This document shows, piece by piece, positions 1-6,947 of a stretch of DNA of 14,472 bases. A program made the position numbers and the translations under genes. The DNA lies in NCBI GenBank assembly GCA_003228495.1, contig QIDY01000232.1, positions 1-14,472 of the forward strand. The letters run 5' to 3'. Source of the DNA: Nitrospirota bacterium (GTDB lineage: Bacteria > Nitrospirota > Nitrospiria > Nitrospirales > UBA8639). Under the pieces are notes generated by a model that saw nothing but the letters and a program-made list of their open reading frames with translations, was not told the DNA's origin and did no database searches. Each line of letters begins with the position of its first letter. Position 1 is the stretch's first letter.

Positions 1-108
1 GAAACGATTGGTTCGACGACCGTCGTGCTGCTGTTTTGCGTGATTATGTCAATATATTTGTCGGTAGTGGATTCATTTCTGGTCTGGTTAATCAGCAGGA
101 TTGTCTAA
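1..108 (+). CDS. secE: Protein translocase subunit SecE, C-terminal end (5' truncated by window edge)
   Basis: Reading frame 1 is open from the window edge to a TAA at 106-108 and gives 35 residues beginning ETIGSTTVVLLF and ending WLISRIV. SecE is a small inner-membrane protein that clamps SecY in the Sec translocon. Its conserved C-terminal part is a transmembrane helix preceded by a T-x-G-S/T-T-x-V segment, which is what is seen here: a hydrophobic run of about 25 residues (VVLLFCVIMSIYLSVV onward) with no charged residue except one Asp near the end. Position directly upstream of nusG, with 18 bases between them, is the usual bacterial secE-nusG arrangement and supports the call. The N-terminal part and the start codon lie outside the window. 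Confidence 0.9.
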   Translation, partial: ETIGSTTVVLLFCVIMSIYLSVVDSFLVWLISRIV

Positions 109-126
109 CTGAAAAGAAAGGGGTTC

Positions 127-663
127 ATGGAGAGTCATTGGTATGTCATACACACCTATGCGGGATTCGAGGGACGGGTTCGGACGGGTATAGTTGAGCG
201 GGCCAATCAATTGGGTATGAGTGAAGCCGTGGAGCAAGTGCTTGTACCTACGGAAGATGTCGTCGAATTCAAAGAAGGAAAGCGTCGGGCCTCAAAGAGG
301 AAATTCTTCCCAGGATATGTCCTATTAGAAGCTAATGGACCGCTCAATGACGAAGTCGTCACGATGATCAAGGAAACCCCTAAAGTAACAGGGTTTGTGG
401 GCGGAGGGGCCAGGCCTATCCCGTTGTATCCTGAAGAAGTGGCAACGCTCTTAAAGCAACTTGAATCCGGTGTTTCGGCTCCAAGGGAATTGGCTAGCTT
501 TGCAAAGGGAGACAATGTGCGGATTGTTGATGGACCGTTTTTAGGTTTTAATGGGATGGTAGATGAAGTGGACCAAGACCACGGAAGAGTGAAAGCGTTG
601 GTGAGTATTTTTGGACGATCGACCCCCGTAGAATTGACGTTTTCTCAAGTCGAACGAGCATAA
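127..663 (+). CDS. nusG: Transcription termination/antitermination factor NusG
   Basis: This 178-residue protein has the normal length and architecture of bacterial NusG. The N-terminal NGN domain (about residues 3-110) starts with WYVIHTYAGFEGRV and contains the hallmark KFFPGYVL at 59-66; it binds the clamp helices of RNA polymerase. A short linker leads to the C-terminal KOW domain (about 125-178, FAKGDNVRIVDGPF then SIFGRSTPVEL), which contacts Rho or ribosomal protein S10 and so couples transcription to termination or translation. The ATG at 127 is preceded by a purine-rich AAAGGGG (117-123), rather close to the start, but homology fits this start exactly. It follows secE and precedes rplK by 80 bases, as in most bacteria. 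No inserted domain (as in Thermotoga NusG) is seen. Confidence 0.98.
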   Translation: MESHWYVIHTYAGFEGRVRTGIVERANQLGMSEAVEQVLVPTEDVVEFKEGKRRASKRKFFPGYVLLEANGPLNDEVVTMIKETPKVTGFVGGGARPIPLYPEEVATLLKQLESGVSAPRELASFAKGDNVRIVDGPFLGFNGMVDEVDQDHGRVKALVSIFGRSTPVELTFSQVERA

Positions 664-743
664 GGCTGTATAGATAGTTCTGTCTCTTCAGTCGTTTGCA
701 TGGAGTAATGGGAAAGTATTAGACAATTAAGGTAGGTGAACGT

Positions 744-1169
744 ATGGCCAAAGAAGTAACGAGTCAAATCAAATTACAGATTCCTGCTGGGAAAGCCAAT
801 CCTGCGCCTCCTGTGGGCCCCTCATTGGGACAACATGGAGTAAACATTATGGAATTTTGTAAGCAGTTCAATGCCAAGACGCAGAAACAAGAGGGCCGTA
901 TCATTCCCGTTGTGATTTCTGTATACAAAGATCGAAGTTTTAGTTTTATTATGAAGACGCCGCCGGCCTCGGATCTTTTGAAGAAAGCTGCCGGTGTTAT
1001 TAAGGGATCAGGAATTCCACATAAAAATAAAGTTGGGACTATCACTCAGGCACAATTAGAAGAGATTGCCAAGTTGAAAGCCGAAGATTTGAATGCCAGT
1101 GATATTCCGGCAGCCATGCATGTGATTGCTGGAACCGCACGTAGTATGGGTATTTTAGTTAAGGGGTAA
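744..1169 (+). CDS. rplK: 50S ribosomal protein L11
   Basis: The 141-residue protein is full length for L11. Its N-terminal domain (about 1-70) contains the conserved proline-rich helix region NPAPPVGPSLGQHGVN (residues 19-34). Pro22 and Pro23 lie in the segment that with 23S rRNA helices 43/44 forms the thiostrepton site. A linker (TPPAS, 72-76) joins the RNA-binding C-terminal domain (about 77-141), which ends GTARSMGILVKG. L11 sits at the base of the L10-L12 stalk in the GTPase-associated centre and works with EF-G and RelA-type factors. AGGTGA (734-739) serves as the Shine-Dalgarno sequence. The 80-base upstream gap is where an L1-binding operator occurs in other bacteria, but I could not recognise the typical motif there. 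Confidence 0.98.
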   Translation: MAKEVTSQIKLQIPAGKANPAPPVGPSLGQHGVNIMEFCKQFNAKTQKQEGRIIPVVISVYKDRSFSFIMKTPPASDLLKKAAGVIKGSGIPHKNKVGTITQAQLEEIAKLKAEDLNASDIPAAMHVIAGTARSMGILVKG

Positions 1170-1204
1170 TTTTTTAAAGAGCTTTAAATATGAGGGTTTG
1201 GACC

Positions 1205-1897
1205 ATGGGAAGGAAATTTAAAGAAGCCGTAACGAAAGTCGCAAAGCCATTGTATTCTTTGGAAGAAGCCAGTGCCCTGATTAAGGAAGCTGCCTTCGCC
1301 AAATTCGATGAAACGGTTGAAATCGCCCTGTCGTTAGGGGTGGATCCGAAGCGAGCAGACCAGATGGTGCGTGGAACAACGGTTCTGCCTCATGGCACGG
1401 GCAAGCAGGTTCGTATTCTGGTAATTGCCAAAGGTGAAAAAGAGCTGGAGGCGAGAGAGGCGGGTGCCGATTTTGTCGGGAATGATGACCTTTTGCAAAA
1501 AATACAGGACGGATGGTTAGGTTTCGATTCAATGATTGCCACCCCTGATATGATGGGTGCTGTTGGCAAAATGGGAAAAGTTCTTGGGCCACGAGGGTTG
1601 ATGCCGAATCCGAAAACTGGAACGGTTACCTTCGAGGTCGGTAAGGCTATTCAGGAAATTCGGAAGGGCCGCGTGGAGTACAAAGTTGACAAAGCCGGGA
1701 ATGTACATGTGCCGGTTGGGAAAGTCTCGTTTCAGAGCCAGCAAATTACCGACAATGCCCGGACCGTGTTTGATTCCATCATGAAGGCTAAGCCATCTTC
1801 CAGTAAAGGGAAGTATGTGAAGAGTGCAACGTTATCGAGCACGATGGGGCCGGGGATTTGTTTGGATAGTGTGGGGCTTGTTAAGGAGATTGGGTGA
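1205..1897 (+). CDS. rplA: 50S ribosomal protein L1
   Basis: L1 forms the mobile L1 stalk that handles deacylated tRNA at the E site, and in many bacteria it represses its own rplK-rplA mRNA. I place the start at the ATG at 1205 rather than the in-frame ATG at 1190. The 1205 start gives MGRKFKEAVTK, the usual L1 N-terminus, and is preceded by TGAGGG (1191-1196) at 8 bases; the five extra residues MRVWT would be atypical. The resulting 230-residue protein matches family length. Visible signatures are DQMVRGTTVLPHGTGK (52-67) in domain I and LGPRGLMPNPKTGTV (127-141) in domain II, then the return to domain I with the C-terminal GPGICLDSVGL. It lies 35 bases after rplK and 29 bases before rplJ. 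Confidence 0.97.
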   Translation: MGRKFKEAVTKVAKPLYSLEEASALIKEAAFAKFDETVEIALSLGVDPKRADQMVRGTTVLPHGTGKQVRILVIAKGEKELEAREAGADFVGNDDLLQKIQDGWLGFDSMIATPDMMGAVGKMGKVLGPRGLMPNPKTGTVTFEVGKAIQEIRKGRVEYKVDKAGNVHVPVGKVSFQSQQITDNARTVFDSIMKAKPSSSKGKYVKSATLSSTMGPGICLDSVGLVKEIG

Positions 1898-1926
1898 ACT
1901 TTTTATCTGAACAGGTGAGTTAGGGT

Positions 1927-2862
1927 ATGAAAAAAACTGACAAAACAGAAATCGTGTCTACTTTGCACGAACGGTTTGCTCGTGCGCGGATAGCCATTGT
2001 GACTGAATGTGCGGGGATGCCGGTGAATCAAGTCAATGATTTACGAAAAAAACTTCGTCAAGCGCAAGCGCATATGCATGTTGTGAAAAACACCTTGGCG
2101 ATTCGAGCGCTTGGTGAAACCTCCCTGGTTCCCTTACAGCCCTTGTTTAAAGGGCAATCCGCATTGGTTATTGGCTATGATGACCCGGTTTTGCCGGCAA
2201 AGGTGATACGGGATTTTATTAAAGCTGAAAAGTGTGAAAAGAGTTTGCAGGTTAAAGGGGCCGTTCTTGATGGAGAGGAGTTGGATCCTGCTCGATTGTC
2301 GTCAGTGGCGGATTTACCATCAAAGTCAGAATTGCTTGCCATGTTGTTGTCAGCCTTTCAGGGTCCCATTCGGGGGTTTGTGGGGGCTTTGGGTCAGATT
2401 GTCAGAAGTATTGTTGCGGTTTTAGCCGCTATACAAGAAAACAAAACGCAGAAAGGAGAGGGAGAGATGAGTGCTACGGAAACCAAAATGTCGAAGGAAG
2501 ATTTCATTAAGGCCATAGAAGGTCTGAGTGTCTTAGAGCTATCTGATCTGGTGAAAGGTTTAGAGGACCGGTTTGGTGTGACGGCGGCGGCTCCGGTAGG
2601 AGTTGCAGCTGCGGCACCTGCTGCTGCGGCCCCTGCAGCAGAAGAAAAAACCGAGTTTGACGTGGTGTTGGTAGGAACGGCGGCTGACAAAAAGATTCAA
2701 GCTATTAAGGTTGTCCGTGAAATTACCGGTTTGGGTTTAAAGGAAGCGAAGGACTTGGTGGAGGGTGTGCCTAAAGCTGTCAAGGAGGGTGCGTCCAAAG
2801 AAGAAGCTGAGGCCATTCAGAAGAAGCTTCAAGATGTGGGTGCAACGGTCGAAGTGAAGTAG
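1927..2862 (+). CDS. rplJ-rplL: Fused ribosomal stalk protein L10-L7/L12 (rplJ and rplL in one frame)
   Basis: A single 311-residue frame contains a complete L10 followed by a complete L7/L12 with no stop between them. Residues 1 to about 174 are L10: an N-terminal rRNA-binding globular domain (with VVKNTLAIRAL at 52-62) and a C-terminal helix (about 147-173, ending AVLAAIQENK) of the kind that carries the L12 dimers. Residues 175-180 (QKGEGE) act as a linker. Residues 181-311 are L12: N-terminal dimerisation domain (about 188-217), Ala/Pro-rich flexible hinge (about 219-241) and the factor-binding C-terminal domain (about 243-311, GLGLKEAKDLVEGVPK). The normal state is two separate genes. 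AGGTGAG (1913-1919) precedes the first ATG. Stop is TAG. A C-to-T difference at 2449 or 2434, or one extra base in the A-rich stretch 2435-2454, would be enough to hide a real rplJ stop, so an error is possible. Confidence 0.85.
   Translation: MKKTDKTEIVSTLHERFARARIAIVTECAGMPVNQVNDLRKKLRQAQAHMHVVKNTLAIRALGETSLVPLQPLFKGQSALVIGYDDPVLPAKVIRDFIKAEKCEKSLQVKGAVLDGEELDPARLSSVADLPSKSELLAMLLSAFQGPIRGFVGALGQIVRSIVAVLAAIQENKTQKGEGEMSATETKMSKEDFIKAIEGLSVLELSDLVKGLEDRFGVTAAAPVGVAAAAPAAAAPAAEEKTEFDVVLVGTAADKKIQAIKVVREITGLGLKEAKDLVEGVPKAVKEGASKEEAEAIQKKLQDVGATVEVK
2452..2458 (+). promoter_or_regulatory. Internal Shine-Dalgarno sequence for L12 inside the L10-L12 frame
   Basis: AAAGGAG lies 8 bases before the ATG at 2467 and is followed by a further purine-rich AGGGAGAG. 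It is one of the best ribosome binding sites in the window. In the fused frame it is also translated, as the linker residues QKGE. Its retention suggests that independent initiation of L12 is still in use. Confidence 0.8.
2467..2862 (+). CDS. rplL: 50S ribosomal protein L7/L12 from internal start within the fused frame
   Basis: The ATG at 2467 (codon 181 of the long frame) begins MSATETKMSKEDFIKAIEG, a normal L12 N-terminus, and gives a 131-residue protein, ordinary for the family. It has its own strong Shine-Dalgarno sequence, AAAGGAG at 2452-2458, 8 bases upstream. I therefore expect free L12 to be made by internal initiation whether or not the fusion is also made. L12 is the only multi-copy ribosomal protein (usually four or six per ribosome), and its C-terminal domain recruits EF-G, EF-Tu, IF2 and release factors, so a source of free L12 is needed beyond any fused copy. 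The in-frame ATG at 2488 is a less likely start because it lacks a ribosome binding site. Confidence 0.88.
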   Translation: MSATETKMSKEDFIKAIEGLSVLELSDLVKGLEDRFGVTAAAPVGVAAAAPAAAAPAAEEKTEFDVVLVGTAADKKIQAIKVVREITGLGLKEAKDLVEGVPKAVKEGASKEEAEAIQKKLQDVGATVEVK

Positions 2863-2928
2863 TTGCCTTGCGCTAGGAAGTTTTGAGGGATAGTTGAGAG
2901 CCGGATAGCCGTTAATAAGGAGATCTGA

Positions 2929-5900
2929 ATGGGACAACCAGCCTTTGAGGGCAGTGTTCAGCGACATAGTTTTTCGAAGATTCGCTCGCATATTGTGATT
3001 CCGGATTTAGTTGAGGTCCAGCGTCGTTCGTATGAAGAGTTCTTGCAGGCAGAGGCGTTGCCTGATCGCCGTAGTGACAAAGGATTGCATGCTGCGTTTA
3101 AAAGTGTTTTTCCGATCATGGATTACAATAATTCGGCCATTCTGGAGTTTTCCAGCTATTCCTTAGGAACCCCAAAATACGACGTTCGAGAATGTATTGA
3201 GCAGGGTATGACCTTTGCGGCTCCATTAAAGCTGCGTGTCCGGTTGGTCGTATTTGATCAACAGGATAAGGCAGTAAAAAACCGCGTATTGGATGTGCGG
3301 GAACAGGAAGTGTATGTCGGGGAGTTACCCTTAATGACTGATCGCGGTACCTTTATTGTGAATGGAACGGAGCGCGTTGCGGTGAGTCAATTGCATCGAT
3401 CTCCAGGTCCATCCTTTGGGCATGATAAGGGGAGGACGCATTCTAGTGGCAAAGTCTTATTTTCCGGAAGGATTATCCCCTATCGCGGTTCCTGGTTAGA
3501 TTTTGAATATGATGCCCGCGATATTTTGTATGTCCGAATCGATCGTCGACGGAAAATGCCCGCCACGATTTTGCTGAAAGGGTTTGGATTCAGCACCGAT
3601 GATCTGTTGAAGATGTATTACCCCGTCGAGGAGATCCGGGTACATAATGGAGGGTTACTCCGAAAGCTGGATCCGGCCATTCATATCGGGTTACGTGCTC
3701 CTGCCAACATTCTGGATAAAAGCTCGGGTGAGTTGTTGGCCAAAGAGGGCATGAAGTTGAATAAAACTCTTATGAGTCGGGTGCGGTCTGCTGGGATTAA
3801 GGAAATTCCTATTAAGTCTGATGATTTAATGGGCCGGGCTGTCTTAACCGAGCTTGTGGATACCAATAGCCAGGAAGTTCTCTTGGAAAAAAATCAGCGT
3901 CTTACGGCTCCCGTGTTGGAGAGAATTTTGGAAGGCCGGGTGGGAAGTTTCAAGGTCATTTATTTGGATAGCCCCACGACAAGTCCCGTTATATTGGATA
4001 CCTTGGAAGCCGAGCGAACGAATTCAAAGGAGGAGGCCTGGGTTGAAATCTATAAACGCCTTCGACCAGGAGAAATGCCTTCCATCGAGTCAGCAAAGCT
4101 GCTGTTTGAAAATCTATTCTTGAACCCCAAGCGGTATGACCTGTCACCGGTTGGTCGTTTGAAAATGAATAAGCGATTTAATCTTGATTTGTCTTTGGAG
4201 CTACGAACTTTGTCGGAGCAGGACATCGTTGAGGTGGTGCGTTGTTTAGTTGATCTTAAGGCCGGAAAAGGTGATGTGGATGATATTGACCATTTAGGCA
4301 ATCGCCGCGTTCGGTCTGTTGGAGAACTCCTGGAGAATCAAATTCGCATCGGGTTGGCCCGAATGGAGCGGAGTATTAAGGAGCGTATGAATCTCCTGGA
4401 TATGGAAACGGTCTTGCCGCATGACCTCATTAATGCCAAGCCTATTGTTGCGGCGATAAAAGAGTTTTTTGCAGGAAGTCAGTTGTCTCAATTTATGGAT
4501 CAGACGAACCCCTTGGCAGAAATCACGCACAAGCGACGGCTTTCCGCGCTGGGTCCTGGCGGATTAACCCGTGAGCGTGCAGGTTTTGAGGTGCGGGATG
4601 TGCACCCGTCGCATTATAGCCGGATCTGTCCCATTGAGACGCCGGAAGGTCCGAATATTGGATTGATTACGTCGATGGCTACCTACGCCCGTATCAACGA
4701 GTATGGGTTCATTGAAGCGCCATTCCGGAAGGTTCGGAAAGGGCGTGTCTCTGATGACGTCGTATTCCTCTCACCTTTAGACGGGGATCAGGCAGTCATT
4801 GCTCAAGCCAACTCAGTGATGAATAAGGACGGAGTACTTACTTCAGAGACTATCACTGCCCGAGCAGCTGGAGAATTTGTGACCACTACTCCTGACAAGG
4901 TGGATTATTTAGATGTCTCGCCCAAGCAAGTTGTAAGCGTGGCCACGGCCCTTATCCCATTTTTAGAGCATGATGACGCTAACCGAGCGCTCATGGGTTC
5001 CAATATGCAGCGGCAGGCGGTTCCAACTGTTAAGTGTGAATCTCCCATCGTGGGAACTGGAATGGAAGCTGTTGTGGCAAGAGACTCGGGGTATTTGGCC
5101 CTTGCGCAACGTGATGGCATTGTCGAGTCGGTGGATGCCCGAAGAATTGTGGTTCGGGCTGGCAGGAAAGAAAAAGACGAAAAGAAAAAAGGTTCCAGGA
5201 TTCTGGATACCTATGATCTGGTGAAATTTCAACGAACCAATCAAAATACCTGTATCACTCAAACGCCCATTGTGCGTGTGGGCCAACCGGTGAAAAAGGG
5301 ACAGGTGCTAGCTGATGGACCATCCATGGATTGCGGAGAATTGGCCTTGGGCAAAAACGTGTTGGTGGCCTTCATGCCATGGGGCGGCTACAACTATGAG
5401 GATGCCATTCTTCTTAGTGAGAAATTGGTCAGAGAAGATACCTTTACGTCCATTCATATCGAGGAATTCGAAGTTGAGGCGCGAGACACCAAATTAGGGA
5501 AAGAGGAAATTACCCGGGATATTCCGAATCTTGGCGAAGAAGCGCTGCGGGATTTAGATGAAAGTGGCATCGTTCGTATTGGCGCGGAAGTAAAGCCTGG
5601 TGACATTTTGGTTGGGAAAGTCACCCCAAAGGGTGAAACTCAACTCACGCCGGAAGAAAAACTTCTCCGAGCTATATTTGGAGAAAAAGCAGGCGATGTA
5701 AAGGATACTTCCTTGCAGGTTCCCCCGGGGATAGAAGGGATTGTCGTCGATGTCAAAATATTTTCTCGCAAAGGCGTGGATAAAGACGAGCGGTCCCGCA
5801 CGATCGAAACAGATGATCGTGTCAAGGTGGAACGTGACTACCAAGAAGAGCTACGGATTATTGAGGAAGAACGAAATCGAAAGATCCGGAAATTGTTGTT

Positions 5901-6894
5901 GGGACAGTTTGTCGGACGTGATTTGATGGATCCCGATAGTGGAGAAGTCATTCTGAAGAAAAAGGGGCGGATTACGGCAGATGTACTCCGGAGATTGACG
6001 GATGATGATGCGCGTCGAGTTATTTTGGCTGATGCTGATGAACAGAAAAAACTGGACGAAATTGAACGTGAAGCCAAAGATCAGATTGAAATTTTGCAAA
6101 CGGAATATGATGAAAAGGTGGGTCGACTGCGACGAGGCGATGAATTGCCGCCAGGGGTGATCAAGCTCGTCAAGGTCTATTTAGCCATTAAGCGGAAAAT
6201 CTCCGTAGGCGATAAGATGGCCGGTCGGCATGGGAATAAAGGTGTTGTTTCCCGGGTGTTGCCGGAAGAGGATATGCCGTATCTTCCTGATGGGACTCCC
6301 GTCGAAATTGTGTTGAATCCCCTGGGTGTGCCGTCGCGGATGAATGTGGGTCAAATTTTAGAAATCCATTTGGGATGGGCAGCCAAAGCCTTGGGTATTA
6401 AGGTGGAAACCCCAGTTTTTGATGGCGCATCGGAAAAAGAAATTAAAGAGATGCTGGTTAAGGCGAAATTGCCGGAGTCTGGTCAGTCTGTTGTGTATGA
6501 CGGCCGGTCGGGTGAGCCGTTCAAGAGTCTTGTCACGGTTGGTTACATGTATATGTTAAAGCTGCATCATCTTGTAGATGATAAAATTCACGCCAGATCT
6601 ATTGGACCCTACTCCCTAGTGACTCAGCAGCCATTAGGAGGAAAAGCGCAATTTGGTGGACAGCGATTGGGTGAAATGGAGGTTTGGGCACTTCAGGCCT
6701 ATGGGGCGGCATCGACTTTACAGGAGTTTTTAACTGTGAAATCTGATGACGTTCCTGGTCGATCTCGTATGTACGAATCTATCGTGAAGGGAGAAAATTT
6801 CCTTGAGCCTGGCTTGCCTGAGTCATTTAATGTGTTAGTGAAAGAGTTGCAAAGTTTGGGTTTGGATGTGGAACTGATTAAATCTGCGGAGTAG
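2929..6894 (+). CDS. rpoB: DNA-directed RNA polymerase subunit beta
   Basis: The 1321-residue beta subunit forms one half of the RNA polymerase active-site cleft. The rifampicin pocket is intact: Q521, D524, H534, R537, S539 and L541 match E. coli Q513, D516, H526, R529, S531 and L533, so nothing here predicts target-based resistance. Glu824-Asp825 (GYNYEDAI) and the catalytic-site lysines K1096 and K1104 (GDKMAGRHGNKG) are present. A charged, coiled-coil-like insertion of over 100 residues (about 945-1070) corresponds to the E. coli beta insertion ahead of those lysines, while the roughly 50-residue E. coli insertion after LGMAAKGIG is missing: here ALGIKVETPVFDGA runs straight on. The C-terminal clamp-linked region (GEMEVWALQAYGA) is conserved. 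TAAGGAG (2916-2922) sits 6 bases before the ATG. Confidence 0.98.
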   Translation: MGQPAFEGSVQRHSFSKIRSHIVIPDLVEVQRRSYEEFLQAEALPDRRSDKGLHAAFKSVFPIMDYNNSAILEFSSYSLGTPKYDVRECIEQGMTFAAPLKLRVRLVVFDQQDKAVKNRVLDVREQEVYVGELPLMTDRGTFIVNGTERVAVSQLHRSPGPSFGHDKGRTHSSGKVLFSGRIIPYRGSWLDFEYDARDILYVRIDRRRKMPATILLKGFGFSTDDLLKMYYPVEEIRVHNGGLLRKLDPAIHIGLRAPANILDKSSGELLAKEGMKLNKTLMSRVRSAGIKEIPIKSDDLMGRAVLTELVDTNSQEVLLEKNQRLTAPVLERILEGRVGSFKVIYLDSPTTSPVILDTLEAERTNSKEEAWVEIYKRLRPGEMPSIESAKLLFENLFLNPKRYDLSPVGRLKMNKRFNLDLSLELRTLSEQDIVEVVRCLVDLKAGKGDVDDIDHLGNRRVRSVGELLENQIRIGLARMERSIKERMNLLDMETVLPHDLINAKPIVAAIKEFFAGSQLSQFMDQTNPLAEITHKRRLSALGPGGLTRERAGFEVRDVHPSHYSRICPIETPEGPNIGLITSMATYARINEYGFIEAPFRKVRKGRVSDDVVFLSPLDGDQAVIAQANSVMNKDGVLTSETITARAAGEFVTTTPDKVDYLDVSPKQVVSVATALIPFLEHDDANRALMGSNMQRQAVPTVKCESPIVGTGMEAVVARDSGYLALAQRDGIVESVDARRIVVRAGRKEKDEKKKGSRILDTYDLVKFQRTNQNTCITQTPIVRVGQPVKKGQVLADGPSMDCGELALGKNVLVAFMPWGGYNYEDAILLSEKLVREDTFTSIHIEEFEVEARDTKLGKEEITRDIPNLGEEALRDLDESGIVRIGAEVKPGDILVGKVTPKGETQLTPEEKLLRAIFGEKAGDVKDTSLQVPPGIEGIVVDVKIFSRKGVDKDERSRTIETDDRVKVERDYQEELRIIEEERNRKIRKLLLGQFVGRDLMDPDSGEVILKKKGRITADVLRRLTDDDARRVILADADEQKKLDEIEREAKDQIEILQTEYDEKVGRLRRGDELPPGVIKLVKVYLAIKRKISVGDKMAGRHGNKGVVSRVLPEEDMPYLPDGTPVEIVLNPLGVPSRMNVGQILEIHLGWAAKALGIKVETPVFDGASEKEIKEMLVKAKLPESGQSVVYDGRSGEPFKSLVTVGYMYMLKLHHLVDDKIHARSIGPYSLVTQQPLGGKAQFGGQRLGEMEVWALQAYGAASTLQEFLTVKSDDVPGRSRMYESIVKGENFLEPGLPESFNVLVKELQSLGLDVELIKSAE

Positions 6895-6935
6895 GCAGCC
6901 ACATTGATCATGACCATTCACCATTCCATATAACT

Positions 6936-6940
6936 GGAGG
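6936..6940 (+). promoter_or_regulatory. Shine-Dalgarno sequence deciding the rpoC start
   Basis: GGAGG ends 7 bases before the TTG at 6948 and 1 base before the TTG at 6942. Normal spacing therefore selects 6948 as the rpoC start. The rpoB-rpoC gap is 53 bases, and I see no promoter or hairpin in it. Confidence 0.8.
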
Positions 6941-6947
6941 ATTGCAC

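Noticed and set aside
664..743. L1-binding operator or promoter ahead of rplK
   Set aside because: No GTGGGAG-type L1 motif is recognisable, and the best -35-like TTGCAT (696-701) has no good -10 partner at proper spacing.
4471..4551. Possible antibiotic-resistance changes in RpoB or in S12
   Set aside because: The RpoB rifampicin-contact residues and S12 K43 and K88 are all the wild-type residues. Differences such as N518T and S522A (E. coli numbering) in RpoB look like ordinary lineage variation.
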